Part shown: positions 8,996-15,815 of the stretch, one piece after another
Position numbering within the stretch: position 1 is the first letter of the stretch
How the letters are laid out: each line of letters starts with the position of its first letter
Assembly (NCBI GenBank): GCA_934630515.1
Contig: CAKTVV010000002.1
Coordinates: 124,001-188,000 of the forward strand
DNA: 64,000 bases
Reading direction: 5' to 3'
DNA from: an uncultured Eubacteriales bacterium
GTDB lineage: Bacteria > Bacillota > Clostridia > Oscillospirales > Acutalibacteraceae
Notes under the pieces: generated by a model
Told to the model about the DNA's origin: nothing
Databases searched by the model: none
What the model saw: the letters and a program-made list of their open reading frames with translations, nothing else
Translations under genes and position numbers: made by a program

Positions 8996-9131
8996 CGCCC
9001 GTGTGGGCAAAAATAAAACTGCCCGCTGCTGCAGCCAGCTCCGCCGGTGCATGCGCACGGCAGGCGATCGGGCGCAGTATGGCCTTACGCCAGCGCCTAT
9101 ATGCCGGATGCGTCTGCGAAGCCGATCACGG

Positions 9132-9164
9132 AAAAAAGCACTTGCTTTAGGCAAGTGCTTTTTT
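9132..9164. terminator. Bidirectional rho-independent terminator
   Basis: AAAAAAGCACTTGC and GCAAGTGCTTTTTT flank a five-base loop. It lies about 80 bases beyond the end of the frameshifted membrane-protein gene (minus strand). Between 9165 and 9242 nothing else was seen. Confidence 0.85.
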
Positions 9165-9242
9165 GCTGTAGGGCAGCGCTCCCCGAACTCCGCACGGCAG
9201 CGCCTGTGCCTTTCGCTCCCCCCGCCATGTGCAAATGGGGAC

Positions 9243-9568
9243 TCAGCCCTGAGACAAACTGTTGACTTGTTTTTCCATGGCCGTAACGGTGGCCTTCATG
9301 GAAGCGCAATGACTGACCTGCTGCGCCTGCAGGGTGCTGATTTCCCCCAGCAGCTGGATGATCTCGCCCATGCCGTAAAACAGCATGCCGGCGGCAAAGC
9401 TCGAAAGCCAGTAGACAGCCGCCCGGGCAAGGGAAAATTCCGTTTCGGTAATTTTGGAATAGTACCCGGTCGTTGTTTCGACCGTACCGCATGTAATTCC
9501 GGCGATGAACCCTCCGATAAAGATGAGCCATGCAATGACTTAAACATGACAGGAACCTTGCTTTCCAT
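9243..9568 (-). pseudogene. Small two-helix membrane protein, frameshifted
   Basis: ATG at 9568 follows GAGGAGG by six bases and begins MESKVPVMFK. In frame this runs into unrelated text. One base out of register, from about 9540, the sequence reads VIAWLIFIGGFIAGITCGTV, then a second hydrophobic stretch (LSSFAAGMLFYGMGEI), a Gln-rich amphipathic tail and TGA at 9245-9243. The natural protein would be about 108 residues with two membrane helices. Restoring one base in the run TTTAAG joins both halves. It is divergent from the XRE regulator and shares its operator region, so it is probably that regulator's target. Lesion or sequencing error cannot be separated. Confidence 0.75.
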
Positions 9569-9594
9569 ATTTTTCCTCCTCTGTGCAGCGTATA

Positions 9595-9613
9595 TGACAT
9601 CCAGTGAATGTCA
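9595..9613. promoter_or_regulatory. Operator-like inverted repeat 1
   Basis: TGACA-N9-TGTCA with a central AGTG. Same architecture as the repeat at 9648-9668; centres are 54 bp apart, about five helical turns. Confidence 0.65.
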
Positions 9614-9624
9614 TACCATACAGC

Positions 9625-9654
9625 AGTATAGGCATATAATGCCCTTGTTGACAA
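9625..9654 (-). promoter_or_regulatory. Promoter for the frameshifted membrane protein, -35 inside operator 2
   Basis: TTGTCA (9654-9649), 18-base spacer, TATACT (9630-9625) on the minus strand. The -35 box lies in inverted repeat 2. A plus-strand TATAAT at 9635-9640 between the two operators may be the -10 of the XRE gene. Confidence 0.6.
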
Positions 9655-9668
9655 GCACTAAATGTCAA
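9648..9668. promoter_or_regulatory. Operator-like inverted repeat 2
   Basis: TTGACA-N9-TGTCAA with a central CACT, the complement of the AGTG in repeat 1, so the two sites are in opposite orientation. It ends 18 bases before the XRE start. Confidence 0.65.
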
Positions 9669-9686
9669 AAGAGGTGGAAAAACACG

Positions 9687-9953
9687 ATGTTCATCAACCG
9701 ATCGGCGGATCATACCAATAACCTTTGCAGAAAGCAGGTCGCCCGGTACCGCAAGGAGCTGAAAATTTCCCAGCGGGAGCTTGCGGACAGACTGCAGCTG
9801 ATCGGTCTGGATATCGACAAGAATGCGATCCAAAGGATCGAGTCCGGGCAGCGATTTGTCACCGATATTGAGCTAAAAGCACTGGGCACGGTGCTGGACC
9901 GTACCCTTGAAGCATTGATCGGCGCTGAAAGCGCTGCGGAAAAACAGCCATAA
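9687..9953 (+). CDS. XRE-family transcriptional regulator
   Basis: 88 residues. A helix-turn-helix domain spans about 17-80: RKELKISQRELADRLQLIGLDIDKNAIQRIESGQ, then DIELKALGTVLDRTLEAL. The ATG at 9687 follows GAGGTGG by nine bases; a long upstream in-frame extension has no coding character and was discarded. It probably represses itself and the divergent membrane-protein gene through the two TGACA-N9-TGTCA sites in the shared 118-base intergenic region. A terminator follows. Confidence 0.9.
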   Translation: MFINRSADHTNNLCRKQVARYRKELKISQRELADRLQLIGLDIDKNAIQRIESGQRFVTDIELKALGTVLDRTLEALIGAESAAEKQP

Positions 9954-9970
9954 CCCCTTTTCGGGCAGGA

Positions 9971-10014
9971 AAAAACCGCTTTTGGTGAAGATCACACCAA
10001 AAAGCGGCTTTTTT
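9971..10014. terminator. Bidirectional terminator after the XRE gene
   Basis: AAAAAACCGCTTTTGGTG pairs with CACCAAAAAGCGGCTTTTTT around a short loop, 20 bases after the XRE stop. Confidence 0.85.
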
Positions 10015-10080
10015 GCAGCCGGTATATCCGGGGCGGTTGCTGAGGGGTCGCTGCGTATTTTCGCCATGAGAACAAAGCAA

Positions 10081-10113
10081 AAAGCCTTGAAACCAGTAGT
10101 TTCAAGGCTTTTT
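10081..10113 (-). terminator. Terminator of the tRNA/5S unit
   Basis: A perfect stem AAAGCCTTGAAAC / GTTTCAAGGCTTT with T-runs directly follows the CCA end of tRNA-Asn on the minus strand. Confidence 0.9.
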
Positions 10114-10115
10114 AG

Positions 10116-10191
10116 TGGCTGCTCCTGTCAGGCTCGAACTGACGACATCATGATTAACAGTCATGCGCTCTACCGACTGAGCTAAGGAGCA
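10116..10191 (-). tRNA. tRNA-Asn (anticodon GTT), CCA encoded
   Basis: Acceptor stem TGCTCCT/AGGAGCA, D-arm AGCTCAGTCGGTAGAGC, anticodon loop CTGTTAA between CATGA and TCATG, T-arm GTTCGAGCC, discriminator G, encoded CCA. 76 bases in all. Confidence 0.96.
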
Positions 10192-10224
10192 ATGTCTGCC
10201 CCCGCTATTGCAAGGAGCAGCGTG

Positions 10225-10340
10225 TGTTGGCATCTACTTATCGTCCCGGGCCGCTTCCAGCCAAGTATTGTCAGCACCAGTGAGCTTAACTGCCGTGTTC
10301 GGGATGGGAACGGGTGTACCCTCACCGTCATCGACACCAA
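10225..10340 (-). rRNA. rrf: 5S ribosomal RNA
   Basis: Minus strand reads TTGGTGTCGATGACGGTGAG at its start, with the universal block CCCATCCCGAACACGG, AGTTAAGCTC and the 3' part GGACGATAAGTAGATGCCAACA. About 116 bases; ends are approximate. It stands between tRNA genes without 16S or 23S rRNA in the window. Confidence 0.95.
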
Positions 10341-10342
10341 CG

Positions 10343-10418
10343 TGGTGACCCGTAGCGGATTCGAACCGCTGTTGCCGGCGTGAGAGGCCGGAGTCTTAGG
10401 CCACTTGACCAACGGGCC
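10343..10418 (-). tRNA. tRNA-Glu (anticodon CTC), CCA encoded
   Basis: Acceptor stem GGCCCGT/ACGGGTC, D-arm GGTCAAGTGGCCTAAGAC, anticodon loop CTCTCAC between CCGGC and GCCGG, T-arm GGTTCGAATCC, discriminator A, CCA. It starts two bases upstream of the 5S region, implying processing from a common transcript. Confidence 0.95.
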
Positions 10419-10424
10419 ATATTA

Positions 10425-10500
10425 TGGTGCACCTTCAGGGACTCGAACCCTGGACACCCTGATTAAGAGTCAGGTGCTCTACCAACTGAGCTAAAGGTGC
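10425..10500 (-). tRNA. tRNA-Lys (anticodon CTT), CCA encoded
   Basis: Acceptor stem GCACCTT/AAGGTGC, D-arm AGCTCAGTTGGTAGAGC, anticodon loop CTCTTAA between CCTGA and TCAGG, T-arm GTTCGAGTC, discriminator A, CCA. First gene of the unit. Confidence 0.96.
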
Positions 10501-10534
10501 ATAACATGGGCGGTTTCTCGAAAACCGCTTGACT

Positions 10535-10563
10535 ATCATACAACAAGTTGTCCGGTTTGTCAA
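10535..10563 (-). promoter_or_regulatory. Promoter of the tRNA-Lys/Glu/5S/tRNA-Asn unit
   Basis: TTGACA (10563-10558), 17-base spacer, TATGAT (10540-10535), 35 bases before tRNA-Lys. Confidence 0.92.
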
Positions 10564-10637
10564 GAGCCTATTTGCAATTTTTTTGATTTTTATGGCGCTA
10601 TCCTCTATTTTATCCGTCAGCACCCCTATTATGCCAA

Positions 10638-10678
10638 GGATCCCGCCGCCCCCTCCTGTTTTTCGGGCGGCGGGATCC
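10638..10678 (-). terminator. Hairpin terminator of the sigma/anti-sigma operon
   Basis: A perfect 14-bp stem GGATCCCGCCGCCC / GGGCGGCGGGATCC lies just after the stop of the anti-sigma-like gene. The T-tract is poor, so efficiency is uncertain. Confidence 0.65.
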
Positions 10679-10683
10679 GACAT

Positions 10684-11511
10684 TTACCGTTTTTGCTCCA
10701 GCAGGCGCTGCATATTCGCAGCGAAGGTAACCGCAGGCACATACACCGGCTCCGGCTGCCAATCCACGGCGCCATCCAGAAGCACCGGGCGCACATCCTC
10801 TCCGGCGCACAGCGTCGTCCACGCCGTCGGCACCAGATATCCGCCCTGTGCCGCCTCGATCTGGTAATTCCAGGGATACCACAGGGCATAGGGACTGACC
10901 CGGTCAAGGGCGCCGGTGACCCCCTCCTGATACGCCGGGTACAGCCGTTCCCCCGCCGTATACAGCGGCAGCACATACCTCCCGCCTACCGCCAGCCACT
11001 GGGGCGCATCCATCCCGTCAACGGTGTTTTCAAAGGTGAGCGTCTGTCCCACGGCGAGATCGCCCAGAAAGACCCGCTCCACCCGCAGAGTATACACCAC
11101 GGTAAAAATATAGCGCTGCAGCTCGCCGCTGCCCCCCGCCATCTCCCGGTATTCCAACTGCCGCTGAGCGACGGAAAGGATCTCGCCCTCCACCATAGCC
11201 GTCATATCCCGCAGGCAATACATCTCCGAAAACGCCGCATGATCCGCTCCTGCCCCATCCGCCGGGTGCTGTGCGCCGCCCCGGGCGACCTTGCTGTAGC
11301 GCACCGGGGCGGGATCATCCGCTCCATCCGGCGGGGTGCTGCTTTCCGCCGGCTGCACAGCGGGGCGGACGGCTCCGGCACCCGCCCACACGACCCCGAC
11401 CAGCAGCCCGCACAGCGCCGCCCCGGCGATCGCTCGCCGCCGCCGCTGCTTTGCCCGGCGCACCCGACTGCGCCGCAGCACCTCCCGGGTCAGTTCCTCA
11501 CAAGTCTGCAT
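10684..11511 (-). CDS. Probable anti-sigma factor, single-pass membrane protein
   Basis: 275 residues. A short, very basic cytoplasmic N-terminus (RRSRVRRAKQRRRR) leads to one transmembrane helix (about 28-48). A Pro/Asp-rich linker and a roughly 190-residue extracytoplasmic domain follow (FSEMYCLRDMTAMVEGEILSV onward), with no family I can name. Its start overlaps the ECF sigma gene by 14 bases, the usual arrangement of a sigma factor and its membrane-bound inhibitor. No HxxxCxxC zinc motif is present, so it is not a classic ZAS-type anti-sigma; the role is inferred from position and topology. Confidence 0.65.
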   Translation of the reverse strand: MQTCEELTREVLRRSRVRRAKQRRRRAIAGAALCGLLVGVVWAGAGAVRPAVQPAESSTPPDGADDPAPVRYSKVARGGAQHPADGAGADHAAFSEMYCLRDMTAMVEGEILSVAQRQLEYREMAGGSGELQRYIFTVVYTLRVERVFLGDLAVGQTLTFENTVDGMDAPQWLAVGGRYVLPLYTAGERLYPAYQEGVTGALDRVSPYALWYPWNYQIEAAQGGYLVPTAWTTLCAGEDVRPVLLDGAVDWQPEPVYVPAVTFAANMQRLLEQKR

Positions 11512-12049
11512 CGTCCATTCCCTCCTGTATCAATATGGTTTTCAGTGCCGTTTTGGCCCGATAGAGTCGGTTCTCCACCTGACGGCGGCTCCAACCGGTG
11601 ACCGCTGCGATCTGGCGGTTATCAAAGCCCTCGAAATACGCCAGATACAGCGCCTGCCGATAGTCCGGGCACAGCTGCTCCAGCCCCCGGCGTACCGCCC
11701 GCTGCCGCTCGGTGCGCAGATACCGCTGCTCCGGCTGCTCCCCGCCGTCCAGCAGCGCCCACTCCTCCGGCGGGAGGGTGGTGGTGCGGGCAGCCCTCCG
11801 CAGATGATCCGTCGCCAGCCGCCGTCCCACCGTGTACAGCCAGGTCTTGAAGGAAGCCCGGGGCGTAAAATGCGGACGACGCACCACCAGCCGGACAAAG
11901 GTCTCGGTCATCAGCTCCTCTGCGGTCGCCCAGTCGTGTACATAGCCGTTAAGAAACCGGGTCAGCCCCTCCCGGTACCGACCGATCAGCTCGGTCAACG
12001 CCGCTTCATCCCCCGCCAGAAAGCGGGCATACAGCTCCGTCGAGTCCAC
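11498..12049 (-). CDS. ECF-type RNA polymerase sigma factor
   Basis: About 183 residues. Region 2 covers about 5-85 (FLNGYVHDWATAEELMTETFVRL, then FKTWLYTVGRRLATDHLRR). Region 4 covers about 115-175 (LCPDYRQALYLAYFEGFDNRQIA, then WSRRQVENRLYRAKTALK). The start chosen is GTG at 12049, seven bases after GGAGG; a GTG six codons earlier has the Shine-Dalgarno inside the frame and is unlikely. The overlap with the membrane gene downstream suggests a signal-responsive pair. No clear autoregulatory ECF promoter was found upstream. Confidence 0.9.
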   Translation of the reverse strand: MDSTELYARFLAGDEAALTELIGRYREGLTRFLNGYVHDWATAEELMTETFVRLVVRRPHFTPRASFKTWLYTVGRRLATDHLRRAARTTTLPPEEWALLDGGEQPEQRYLRTERQRAVRRGLEQLCPDYRQALYLAYFEGFDNRQIAAVTGWSRRQVENRLYRAKTALKTILIQEGMDDADL

Positions 12050-12103
12050 TCGTCCCCCTCCTTTCACCCATTAAACGCATCCGGCGCCCGTTTCTCTCAC
12101 CAA

Positions 12104-12143
12104 AAAAGCAAAAAACCGTCCGGGAAGTCAGCTTCCCGGACGG
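12104..12143 (-). terminator. Terminator of the surface repeat protein gene
   Basis: A perfect 12-bp stem CCGTCCGGGAAG / CTTCCCGGACGG is followed on the minus strand by TTTTTTGCTTTTTT, 16 bases after the stop at 12159. Confidence 0.93.
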
Positions 12144-12158
12144 GTACGAGGATCGGGC

Positions 12159-13610
12159 TTAATGCCACAGCGTCCAATATTCCACCGTCAGCTCCGTCAG
12201 CTCCAGCCGGGCGGCAGCGGCGGGCAATTCCACCCGCATGGTATAGGTCTCCTGCGGGCGCAGCCGCCCGAAATACAGCTTGCCGGTGAGCAGCGTATGA
12301 CCGGCGTCGTCGGTGCAGACATAGGTGAAGCAGGAGGTCTCCTGATCGGTCTCATAGCGATCGGAAATGTTCTTTACGGTGATCCGCACCTCCCGGCCCT
12401 GCCGCTCCACCGCCGTCAGCTCCAGCAGCTGATACTCGTCCAGCCGGGCGGAGACCACCCCGGTCTCCGGCAGCTGGGGCGCCAGCTCCGTGGCTTTCCC
12501 CGTATCCTTGTCCAGCGCATAGCGGACACCGTCCACCAGCACCGTCTCGCCCTTGACCGGACCGATCGCATCGGCGTACTGCCGATAATAATAGCGGTCG
12601 CCGTTCTCGTCGGTATACAGCCCGTAGATCCAGTGGTGATCCTGCGGATCCAGCGCATAATAGACGTTCCCCTGCGCTCCCTTGTACACATACCAGCCTA
12701 CGCCGTATTCCGTCTCGGCGGGAGCGTACAGGGCGCCGGTGTCGGCGGCGAAGAAGTAGTATTTCCCCTCCACCGAACAGAAGCCGGTCTTGTACCAGTA
12801 GGCGCCCTCGGCGTAATACCGCACGGTGCCGTCGGACAGGGTCACCCAGCCCAGCAGCCGGGCGCCCTCGGCATCAAAGTTATACCACTTGCCGTCGATA
12901 TGCAGCCGGGTGGCGGTGTTCTTCACCCCGTTCACATAGTAATAGGTCTTGCCGGTGACCGTATCGGTGAACCACCCGTCGTGGGGAATGAGCGCCTCAT
13001 CCGTCACCAGCTTGCCGTCGCTGCCGAAGTACAGCCTTTCGCCGTCCACCGTCACGAAGCCGGTGGCGTAGCCCTTTTCCGTGGCATACGCCGGGAAGTA
13101 GTAGGTGGCGCCGTCCTTCTCATACAGTCCGTGCACCCAGTGGAAGTCCTCCGGATCCAGCGCATAATAGATACTCAGATCGCCGGCTTCATACACATAC
13201 CACGCCATGCCGTACTCCGTCTCGGCGGGGGCGTACAGGGCGCCGGTGTCGGCGGCGAAGAAGTAGGTCTTGCCGTCCACTGAGGCGCTGCCGGTCTTAT
13301 ACCAGTAGGCGCCGTCCGGATAGTAGCGCACGGTGCCGTCGGGCATCGTCATCCAGCCGGACAGCAGGCTGTAGCTCACGTCCACGCCGTCCACGGTGGA
13401 ACCGGCGGGATAGAAATTGTACCATTTACCGTCCACGGAGATCCGTTCGGCGGTGTTCCGCTGCCCGTCAGCGTCGTAATAGTACGTCAGCCCCGTGTCC
13501 GGATCGGCGGCAAAGCCGCTCTGCCCCTCTGCCGCCGCCGCCAGCGAAAGGATCAGCCCCAGCAGCAGCAAAAAGCCACCCGTTATCCACCATCGCCTGA
13601 TATGCCGCAT
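12159..13610 (-). CDS. Secreted cell-surface protein with Trp/Tyr-rich repeats
   Basis: 483 residues. Signal peptide 1-27 (LLLLGLILSLAAAAEG). About ten short repeats follow, built on VDGKTYFFAADTGALYAP, GLTYYYDADGQRNTA and YATGFVTVDGERLYFGSDGK, the aromatic-Gly pattern of choline/glucan-binding cell-wall repeats (PF01473-like). The last 110 residues form a separate beta-rich domain (VSARLDEYQLLELTAVERQ, then LRPQETYTMRVELP). ATG 13610 is seven bases after GGAGGAG; longer in-frame starts would bury the signal peptide. It is a paralogue of the protein at 56.1-57.9 kb. Likely attached non-covalently to wall polymers; ligand unknown. Confidence 0.8.
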   Translation of the reverse strand: MRHIRRWWITGGFLLLLGLILSLAAAAEGQSGFAADPDTGLTYYYDADGQRNTAERISVDGKWYNFYPAGSTVDGVDVSYSLLSGWMTMPDGTVRYYPDGAYWYKTGSASVDGKTYFFAADTGALYAPAETEYGMAWYVYEAGDLSIYYALDPEDFHWVHGLYEKDGATYYFPAYATEKGYATGFVTVDGERLYFGSDGKLVTDEALIPHDGWFTDTVTGKTYYYVNGVKNTATRLHIDGKWYNFDAEGARLLGWVTLSDGTVRYYAEGAYWYKTGFCSVEGKYYFFAADTGALYAPAETEYGVGWYVYKGAQGNVYYALDPQDHHWIYGLYTDENGDRYYYRQYADAIGPVKGETVLVDGVRYALDKDTGKATELAPQLPETGVVSARLDEYQLLELTAVERQGREVRITVKNISDRYETDQETSCFTYVCTDDAGHTLLTGKLYFGRLRPQETYTMRVELPAAAARLELTELTVEYWTLWH

Positions 13611-13651
13611 TGTTTTTCTCCTCCGTCTGTCCGTGTTAGATCCATAGTACC

Positions 13652-13680
13652 ACAGTACCACAGCTTGTCGGAAAATGCAA
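13652..13680 (-). promoter_or_regulatory. Promoter for the surface repeat protein
   Basis: TTGCAT (13680-13675), 17-base spacer, TACTGT (13657-13652). The direct repeat GTGGTACTGTGGTACTAT spans the -10 and offers a second -10, TACTAT. Confidence 0.65.
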
Positions 13681-13722
13681 CGGGTATGAGCAAAAGCCGT
13701 GCCGGAGCCTGCGGCTGCCGCC

Positions 13723-14925
13723 TTATGCTTCCGGCTTGCGCAGCCGCCCGTAAACCCCCGCCACAATGGCGCCCACCGCCATGATCGCCGCCCACAGCAG
13801 CACCAGTCCGTGCCATCCGGCGGCATCCACCGTGCCGGTGAAGACCCCGTTCGCCAGCGCCGCCGCCCCATAGCCGGCGGCATCCAGCACCCCGTTAGCG
13901 CCGGACACCTTGCCGCTGCGCCCGATATAGGAAATATAAATGCTCCACAGGCAGGCATAGGCACAGCTGGCTGCCACCTTTGCCAGCAGCAGCAGCCCCA
14001 GATTGAGCCAAGGCTGGGTCACCACCCGCAGCGCCCCGAAGCACACCGCCGCCACCGCCAGTGTGATCGCTGTCAGCCACACATCGTCGTGTATCCAGCG
14101 CTCATACAGCGTTACCGTCAGAAAGGGGCAGATAACCGTTGCTACCGACAATACGGAATACACCGCCGAGGACACGGAGGGGGACAGCCCCAGATATTCC
14201 GTCGTATAGGTAGGGATCCAGAAGGTCACCGAGGACACCACGATCCCCGTGACCGCCCCCACCATCATATAGAATACAAAGCTGCGCAGCCGGAAAATAT
14301 CCGCCATACCGGACAGCGGGTTCCCCGTTACCGGGTGAAAGGACACCTGTCCCCGCAGCATCATCCGGGAGATGCTGATATAGGAAATCACCGCCAGCGC
14401 CAAAGCGATGCAGCCCGCCGCCCGGAAGCACCACCGCCAGGGCAGCAGGATCGCCAGCCCGCCGCACAGCAGCGGCCCCACAAAGGAGGCGGCGGACAGC
14501 AGCACGCACAGCCGCCGGGCGTGCCGCTCGGCTGTGTTCTCGCCGATGAGCTTATAGATCGGGCCGGTGAGCATAGACAGTCCAAAGCCCACCAGAGCGA
14601 AGCATCCCACCTGTATCCAGCGCCACGGAACAGCGGAAAACACCAGCAGACCCACACCGCTCAGCGCCGTGCCCAGCGGGATCATCCACCGGGGCGAGAC
14701 CCGATCGCCCACCAGCCCGTTGACCAGCTGCCCCACGGCGTACACCGCCAGATACACCGAGCTGAGCAGCCCCAGATGATCCCGGGTATAGGTGCCCTGC
14801 TCCAGCATATACGGGGTCGTCACGCTGAGCACGTTGCGGCTCACATAACTGACCAGATAGGCGATGATGCACACCGCTCCGATGCGCAAGGCATTGCTCC
14901 GTGCCGTTGTCTCCGCTTGCGTCAT
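13723..14925 (-). CDS. Major facilitator superfamily transporter
   Basis: 400 residues, twelve predicted hydrophobic segments. The MFS loop 2-3 signature is recognisable in NGLVGDRVSPRWMIPLGTALSG. The overall pattern (SYVSRNVLSVTTPYMLEQG) recalls the OPA group, which exchanges sugar phosphates or glycerol phosphate, but substrate residues cannot be assigned. Start ATG 14925 follows AGGAGG by nine bases; an earlier in-frame ATG at 14961 lies upstream of this RBS. A weak stem AGCCG/CGGCT with TTTT follows the stop. It stands alone between the repeat protein gene and the divergent MarR operon. Confidence 0.85.
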   Translation of the reverse strand: MTQAETTARSNALRIGAVCIIAYLVSYVSRNVLSVTTPYMLEQGTYTRDHLGLLSSVYLAVYAVGQLVNGLVGDRVSPRWMIPLGTALSGVGLLVFSAVPWRWIQVGCFALVGFGLSMLTGPIYKLIGENTAERHARRLCVLLSAASFVGPLLCGGLAILLPWRWCFRAAGCIALALAVISYISISRMMLRGQVSFHPVTGNPLSGMADIFRLRSFVFYMMVGAVTGIVVSSVTFWIPTYTTEYLGLSPSVSSAVYSVLSVATVICPFLTVTLYERWIHDDVWLTAITLAVAAVCFGALRVVTQPWLNLGLLLLAKVAASCAYACLWSIYISYIGRSGKVSGANGVLDAAGYGAAALANGVFTGTVDAAGWHGLVLLWAAIMAVGAIVAGVYGRLRKPEA

Positions 14926-15338
14926 AGGCCGTCCCTCCTGTTGTGCGGTTTCCCGCTCCAAGATCGATTCGGGGGATATTATACACCCCTTTCCGGGGAA
15001 AAGCTATGAAAATTTTTAACTGCAGCAAGAAAAGTGCCGAAAATGTTCATTTTATCCGTCCGCTGCTGCCGCCCGCCACATTCCGTTCACATTTTGTGCG
15101 GAGCGCCGTAAATGCAAATAGTTTTATGTTTAACTTTCGGCATTTTGCGGATAGAATTTGCCGGAAAAATTTGCTACAATACGGATATCCTAAGCCGATA
15201 AGGTCACCCCGCCGGCCGGGGCGGCTGTGAATACGGTCACCCACAGTGGCTTACCGGGGCGCAGGCGTATTTGGGTCCGCCGGAGCCGGGCTTCCTGTCC
15301 GCCGACGGCCGATATTTCAACAATAAGGAGGGCTATTT
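14926..15338. other. Intergenic region between MFS gene and marR operon
   Basis: On the minus strand TATAAT at 14986-14981 is a likely -10 for the MFS gene. The palindrome CCCCTTTCCGGGG overlaps its spacer and could be an operator. On the plus strand TACAAT at 15175-15180 may be the marR-operon -10 with a poor -35, followed by a GC-rich leader of about 150 bases with local hairpins. I recognise no riboswitch class. Confidence 0.45.
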
Positions 15339-15815
15339 ATGTCCGAAACGACCGTATCCTCCGGCGAGCTGGAGGATCGGCTGGCACTGTTTATGCGCAC
15401 CCATCGCCGGGCGATGCACCGGTATTTCCAGTCGGTGGGAATGTTCAACGGGCATCCCCATATGCTGTTTCATCTGGCGCACACCCCCGGCATCTCCCAA
15501 AAGGAGCTGGCAGAGCGGATGGAGATTTCCCCCGCCTCGGTCGCCATTTCCATCCGGCGGCTGGAAAGCGCCGGGCTGATCCGCCGCCAGCGGGACGACC
15601 GGGATGCCCGGGTCTGGCATCTGTACCTGACCCCCCAGGGGGAGCGCATGGACGCCGCCTGCGCCCGGGGGCGGGATTTCATGATCGATACGCTGTATCG
15701 GGATTTCACCCCACAGGAGCAGCAGGAGCTGTACCGGCTGCTGGATAAAATGATCGTCAATCTACAGGCGGGCTGCGAGACGCTGCCGCCGGAAAAGGAG
15801 GATATGCCCGAATGA
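15339..15815 (+). CDS. MarR-family transcriptional regulator
   Basis: 158 residues. Winged helix-turn-helix over about 40-105: HLAHTPGISQKELAERMEIS, PASVAISIRRLESAGLI, then the wing RQRDDRDARVWHLYLTPQG. Flanking helices give the dimer interface. AAGGAGG lies seven bases before the ATG. The stop overlaps the first exporter gene by four bases, so regulator and exporter are co-transcribed and probably translationally coupled. It most likely represses its own operon until the exporter's substrate or a related signal binds. Confidence 0.92.
   Translation: MSETTVSSGELEDRLALFMRTHRRAMHRYFQSVGMFNGHPHMLFHLAHTPGISQKELAERMEISPASVAISIRRLESAGLIRRQRDDRDARVWHLYLTPQGERMDAACARGRDFMIDTLYRDFTPQEQQELYRLLDKMIVNLQAGCETLPPEKEDMPE

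Noticed and set aside
9536..9546. Programmed -1 frameshifting in the small membrane-protein gene.
   Set aside because: The sequence is not an X-XXY-YYZ slippery heptamer in the required register, and the shifted frame has a stop one codon earlier, so a simple lesion is more likely.
8454..9686. A long in-frame extension upstream of the XRE regulator.
   Set aside because: It crosses a T-box promoter, a gene, a terminator and operators; only the last 88 codons have protein character and an RBS.
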